Positions 24,160-26,966 of a DNA stretch of 26,966 nt are shown here, in pieces. The notes under the pieces are model-generated. The model saw nothing but the letters and a program-made list of their open reading frames with translations, was not told where the DNA came from and ran no database searches. Source of the DNA: Alphaproteobacteria bacterium (GTDB lineage: Bacteria; Pseudomonadota; Alphaproteobacteria; CAAHEQ01; UBA3637); the NCBI GenBank assembly GCA_017555325.1, contig JAFZGR010000142.1, positions 1-26,966 on the forward strand, written 5' to 3'. The position numbers were made by a program, and so were the translations under genes. How positions within the stretch are numbered: position 1 is the first letter of the stretch; the number at the start of each line of letters is the position of its first letter.

Positions 24160-25851
24160 ATGGGGGTTGTTAAAAATACGGTACGTACAGGGACAAGGGT
24201 TGTTAGAGGCGGATTAAGAAGATCAGCTCCACTTATTATGGGCATGGCAAGTGTTGATCCAGAGGGAACTCATGAGTTTCTAGATGATATTGTTCACTTG
24301 CGGGGAGGTAAAATTATTGATGAAACAGGAGAATTAATTGAGGCAGTGACGGATGATCCTCTGGGGGTTTTGTCGGGTATTGGTTCTGATGTGGCGAATT
24401 CTGTTTCAAATTATTATGCAGGAACGGATGGTGTTTTGGATGGGGTTGGCAGAACTGCAATGGTACCTGTTCACGGATTGGTAAATGTTGGAAGTGTTGA
24501 ATGGGCAACACTTGGAAGTGTTGGTGATGTGGCACACTCTGGTATCAATTGGATTATGGAAGTCGCCGGATGTGATACTCGTCTTATTCAAGATGAAAAG
24601 TCTGTTCGGGCTTTTAAACGTGATCCTTTTGGGTTTATTGGTAGCATTTTTGCTCCTGGGACGGTGGATGTTCATTCCGGACTGCGTTCAGATGATACGT
24701 TTTTTACTATTATTAATCGGGGAGATGCAAAATCTTTACAAGCCTATATTGCAAAAGGTGCGGATGTAAATGAATGGATTCATGGGTACCAAGGAAATGC
24801 CGATACAATAACCCGTTGGCGATATGGCAAAAAAGGATGTGGTACATATATTACCGATACTCGTCCGATTGTATATGCAGCTTCTCAGAATCAATTGGAT
24901 TTGCTTAAAATATTGCTTGATAATCGTCATACTTGGATACATCAGAGTAATGAATCGACGGGCCAAACGCCTTTAATGATGTTAATGTATGATGTTACAC
25001 CGGAAGAAGGAACACACGAATGTTTTAGTGGAAGTCCTGTTATACCGACATCTCAGAAATGTCGAGTGAATTTTGCAAAAAGACATATACTGATTCAAAT
25101 GATTATTCAGGATACCCGTTCCACGACGGAGGTTTTAAATGCGCCTGATTCCCTTGGAGAAACACCATTTTTGTATGCGACTAAAGTAGGATATGTTGGG
25201 ACGGAAAGTGAGCCAGGGGCAATCAGATTGTTGGTCGCAAAAGGTGTTGATGTTCATCATAGAAATAGATGGGGACAAAATGCATTGCATCTAGCGGCAT
25301 GTAATCATTCTATGACTTTTTATTTGTTAGATGAGTTGCATCTTGATGCCAATGTAAAAGATAATGATGGAAAAACACCTTTGATGATGGCATTAGAATA
25401 TGCAAATCGCTATGACAATAAAAATAAAATGGTTGTTTTGATGTTAATTGGGGAGTTAAATGAAGAGGGATTCAGGGCGTTGCGAAGCAGTCCGATGCAT
25501 TCCGAACTGTTAAATGCATTTTTGGATGAATTTCCGACTGTAAAACAAAATATTCTTCAATTGGATGACGAAAATCCGCTTAAAAAAGAAATGATTGCTC
25601 AAAACCCTAGTGTAAATAGACGATTATCAGTATCGCAGATTAGTTCCGAAAACGGACAACCAGTTGATAATTCTAGTACGACGAGTAATGTGAATACGCA
25701 AGCACCATCAAGCCATTCATTGCAACAACAACCCTCTACAATTAATGGACGAGGGACACGTGTAAATACTAATCCGCAAACGACAGACCCTTTGAATCCG
25801 GAAGTACAACAGGAGTTGTTTGATCAATTTGGTTTTGATATTAGATTGTAA
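24160..25851 (+). CDS. Ankyrin-repeat protein, 563 aa
   Basis: A protein with ankyrin repeats in about residues 180-440. Recognisable units include GDAKSLQAYIAKGADVNEW, then PIVYAASQNQLDLLKILLDN, then LGETPFLYATKVGYVG with AIRLLVAKGVDVHHRN, then WGQNALHLAACNHSM, then NVKDNDGKTPLMMALEYA. Such repeats bind other proteins. The N-terminal 175 residues are Gly/Val-rich with several mildly hydrophobic stretches (GVLSGIGSDVANSVSNYY, GLVNVGSVEWATLGSVGDVA) and fit no family I know. The C-terminal 90 residues are polar, Ser/Thr/Asn/Gln-rich. An excellent ribosome-binding site, AGGGAGG, precedes ATG 24160. It could act on a host or on the neighbouring proteins; the sequence does not say. Confidence 0.85.
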   Translation: MGVVKNTVRTGTRVVRGGLRRSAPLIMGMASVDPEGTHEFLDDIVHLRGGKIIDETGELIEAVTDDPLGVLSGIGSDVANSVSNYYAGTDGVLDGVGRTAMVPVHGLVNVGSVEWATLGSVGDVAHSGINWIMEVAGCDTRLIQDEKSVRAFKRDPFGFIGSIFAPGTVDVHSGLRSDDTFFTIINRGDAKSLQAYIAKGADVNEWIHGYQGNADTITRWRYGKKGCGTYITDTRPIVYAASQNQLDLLKILLDNRHTWIHQSNESTGQTPLMMLMYDVTPEEGTHECFSGSPVIPTSQKCRVNFAKRHILIQMIIQDTRSTTEVLNAPDSLGETPFLYATKVGYVGTESEPGAIRLLVAKGVDVHHRNRWGQNALHLAACNHSMTFYLLDELHLDANVKDNDGKTPLMMALEYANRYDNKNKMVVLMLIGELNEEGFRALRSSPMHSELLNAFLDEFPTVKQNILQLDDENPLKKEMIAQNPSVNRRLSVSQISSENGQPVDNSSTTSNVNTQAPSSHSLQQQPSTINGRGTRVNTNPQTTDPLNPEVQQELFDQFGFDIRL

Positions 25852-25922
25852 TATTTTGAGACAATTTTTTGAAATAATATTTTTGTAATATTTGAATGAA
25901 TTGGTTCATTTTATGGATGGAG

Positions 25923-26072
25923 ATGAATCTTATTAAAGTATCATTTTTTACGATGTTTTATGTGTTGTTAGGGCATAGATTGCTAGTCGTATGTGTGTTT
26001 TTTGAGAGAAGGAATTTTTTTATCCGCAAAAAAAAGGGACGTATTATTGCAACTTTTGTTTTAATAGGTTAA
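25923..26072 (+). CDS. Possible 49-aa small ORF, doubtful
   Basis: In the 376-base gap before rpsD, one frame from ATG 25923 to TAA 26070-26072 encodes a short hydrophobic-then-basic peptide (VSFFTMFYVLLGHRLLVVC, then a run of Arg/Lys). The ribosome-binding site GGATGG is too close to the ATG. It could be a small membrane peptide or chance. The rest of the gap (25852-25922) shows no clear structure. Confidence 0.15.
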   Translation: MNLIKVSFFTMFYVLLGHRLLVVCVFFERRNFFIRKKKGRIIATFVLIG

Positions 26073-26088
26073 AATTATTAAAAATAAC

Positions 26089-26117
26089 TTGACATTTCAG
26101 TTGTTTTTTGATATAAA
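26089..26117 (+). promoter_or_regulatory. Promoter of rpsD
   Basis: TTGACA (26089-26094), 17 bases, TATAAA (26112-26117): the best consensus match in the window. Transcription should start near 26124, giving a leader of about 104 bases. Confidence 0.8.
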
Positions 26118-26122
26118 TACAT

Positions 26123-26227
26123 CATTCTCTGAGAATGTGGATAGTGTTCAATGTGATATTATCACGCTTTAACAATTCGGTTAAAGACTATCGGGGACAA
26201 CAAAGAAGACTATAAAAGGAAAGAAAA
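26123..26227 (+). promoter_or_regulatory. Structured rpsD leader (three-way junction)
   Basis: A short 5' hairpin (CATTCT/AGAATG, 26123-26137) is followed by a three-way junction. P1 pairs GATAGT (26140-26145) with ACTATC (26187-26192). P2 is GTGAT/ATCAC (26153-26165). P3 pairs CTTTAAC (26167-26173) with GTTAAAG (26180-26186), loop AATTCG, and abuts P1. A second ACTAT (26209-26213), just before the ribosome-binding region AAAGGAAAG (26215-26223), can compete for the same GATAGT arm. S4 is a known autoregulator in other bacteria, so a translational or transcriptional control leader is plausible. Confidence 0.5.
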
Positions 26228-26842
26228 ATGTCAAAAAGATTAAGTTCAAAATTTAAAATTGATCGTCGTTTAGGTGTTAACCTTTGGGGCAAAGCAAAAA
26301 GTCCGGTTGAAAAAAGAAATTATGGTCCGGGTCAACATGGTGCAAATCGTAAAAAACCGACAGATTACGGTATTCAATTGCACGCTAAACAAAAATTAAA
26401 AGGTGTTTATGGTAACGTTTCCGAAAAACAATTACGCAAATATTATGCAGAAGCTGTTCGTCGGAAAGGTGACAGTTCAGAAAACTTAATCGGTATTTTG
26501 GAAACACGGTTGGATTCTATCGTTTACAGAATGAAATTGGTTCCGTCTGTATTTGCAGCACGTCAATTCGTTAACCATGGACATGTTTTAGTAAACGGTA
26601 AAAAAGTAAACATTCCGTCTTATTTAGTTAAAGTTGGTGATGAAATTTCCATCACAAACAAAGCAAAAGATATGGCAATGGTCATTGAAGCATTAGCTGC
26701 AACAGATCGTGAAGTTCCGGAATATATGGAATTTGATGCAAAAGCATGTACGGGTAAATTCATTCGTGTTCCGCAATTGGCTGATGTGCCGTATGCAACA
26801 CAAATGGAACCGAATTTGGTTATCGAATTTTACTCACGGTAA
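26228..26842 (+). CDS. rpsD: 30S ribosomal protein S4
   Basis: A 204-aa primary 16S rRNA-binding protein that starts 30S assembly. The N-terminus reads SKRLSSKFKIDRRLGVNLWG, typical of alphaproteobacteria and without the zinc cysteines of other S4 proteins. The block NYGPGQHGANRKKPTDYG follows. The S4 RNA-binding domain is clear at about 94-157 (LETRLDSIVYRMKLVPSVFA, then RQFVNHGHVLVNGKKVNIPS). The length is normal. It is monocistronic, with a consensus promoter, a structured leader and a strong terminator. Confidence 0.98.
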   Translation: MSKRLSSKFKIDRRLGVNLWGKAKSPVEKRNYGPGQHGANRKKPTDYGIQLHAKQKLKGVYGNVSEKQLRKYYAEAVRRKGDSSENLIGILETRLDSIVYRMKLVPSVFAARQFVNHGHVLVNGKKVNIPSYLVKVGDEISITNKAKDMAMVIEALAATDREVPEYMEFDAKACTGKFIRVPQLADVPYATQMEPNLVIEFYSR

Positions 26843-26873
26843 TTATAAGAATAATAAAGATTTTAATGTACAG

Positions 26874-26902
26874 AAAAACGTCCGTTTAACGGACGTTTTT
26901 TT
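26874..26902 (+). terminator. Rho-independent terminator of rpsD
   Basis: AAAAACGTCCG (26874-26884) pairs perfectly with CGGACGTTTTT (26890-26900), loop TTTAA, followed by T. The last 64 bases of the window show no gene. Confidence 0.93.
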
Positions 26903-26966
26903 GTGTAGAGAGATTAGCCTGAATTAATTGTTTTGAAATATGACGGTAGAGATAAAAAGGATAGCA

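Noticed and set aside
1..26966. CRISPR array, transposase, prophage or integrase genes
   Set aside because: No regularly spaced repeats, transposase motifs or phage structural genes were seen on either strand.

Overview
The window is about 27 kb of AT-rich bacterial chromosome, most likely from an alphaproteobacterium. The reasons are a lepB-rnc-era-recO cluster in the usual alphaproteobacterial order, an IHF-beta gene directly followed by accD, a DUF721 (DciA-like) protein, an RpsD of alphaproteobacterial type lacking the zinc cysteines, and a porin with a signal peptide that implies an outer membrane. Promoters are mostly readable as sigma70-type boxes 15-18 bases apart. I infer a host-associated or gut lineage from the low GC and an ankyrin-repeat protein, but the sequence does not prove it.

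Region 1 (1-7.5 kb) is housekeeping. It holds an unknown 196-aa protein, a GtrA-like membrane protein, the leftward operon lepB-rnc-era-recO, and a rightward group tgt, dciA-like, MFS transporter. The lepB and tgt operons share a divergent promoter region built on a perfect 12-bp inverted repeat.

Region 2 (7.5-11.7 kb) is mixed. It has a probable frameshifted small gene, a structured leader, a CofE-like (F420-0:glutamate ligase family) protein, a broken gene resembling DUF5662, an HdeD-like membrane protein and a porin, with clear terminators.

Region 3 (11.7-14.2 kb) holds ihfB-accD, translationally coupled and without the trp genes that often lie between them in related bacteria, followed by a D-2-hydroxyacid (D-lactate type) dehydrogenase with tandem promoters.

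Region 4 (14.2-25.9 kb) is the unusual part. It starts with a probable structured RNA (14213-14343). Four large genes follow that I cannot assign to a known system: a 646-aa protein with a recent internal duplication, a 371-aa coiled-coil protein in the same operon, a 1992-aa protein with an N-terminal M48-type zinc metallopeptidase and a divergent ABC1/UbiB kinase-like domain near the C-terminus, and a 563-aa ankyrin-repeat protein with its own promoter and operator-like inverted repeat. They look like a cytoplasmic or secreted multi-protein (possibly effector-like) locus inserted between housekeeping genes.

Region 5 (25.9-27 kb) is rpsD with a strong promoter, a folded 5' leader that looks like a three-way junction and may mediate S4 autoregulation, and a textbook terminator.
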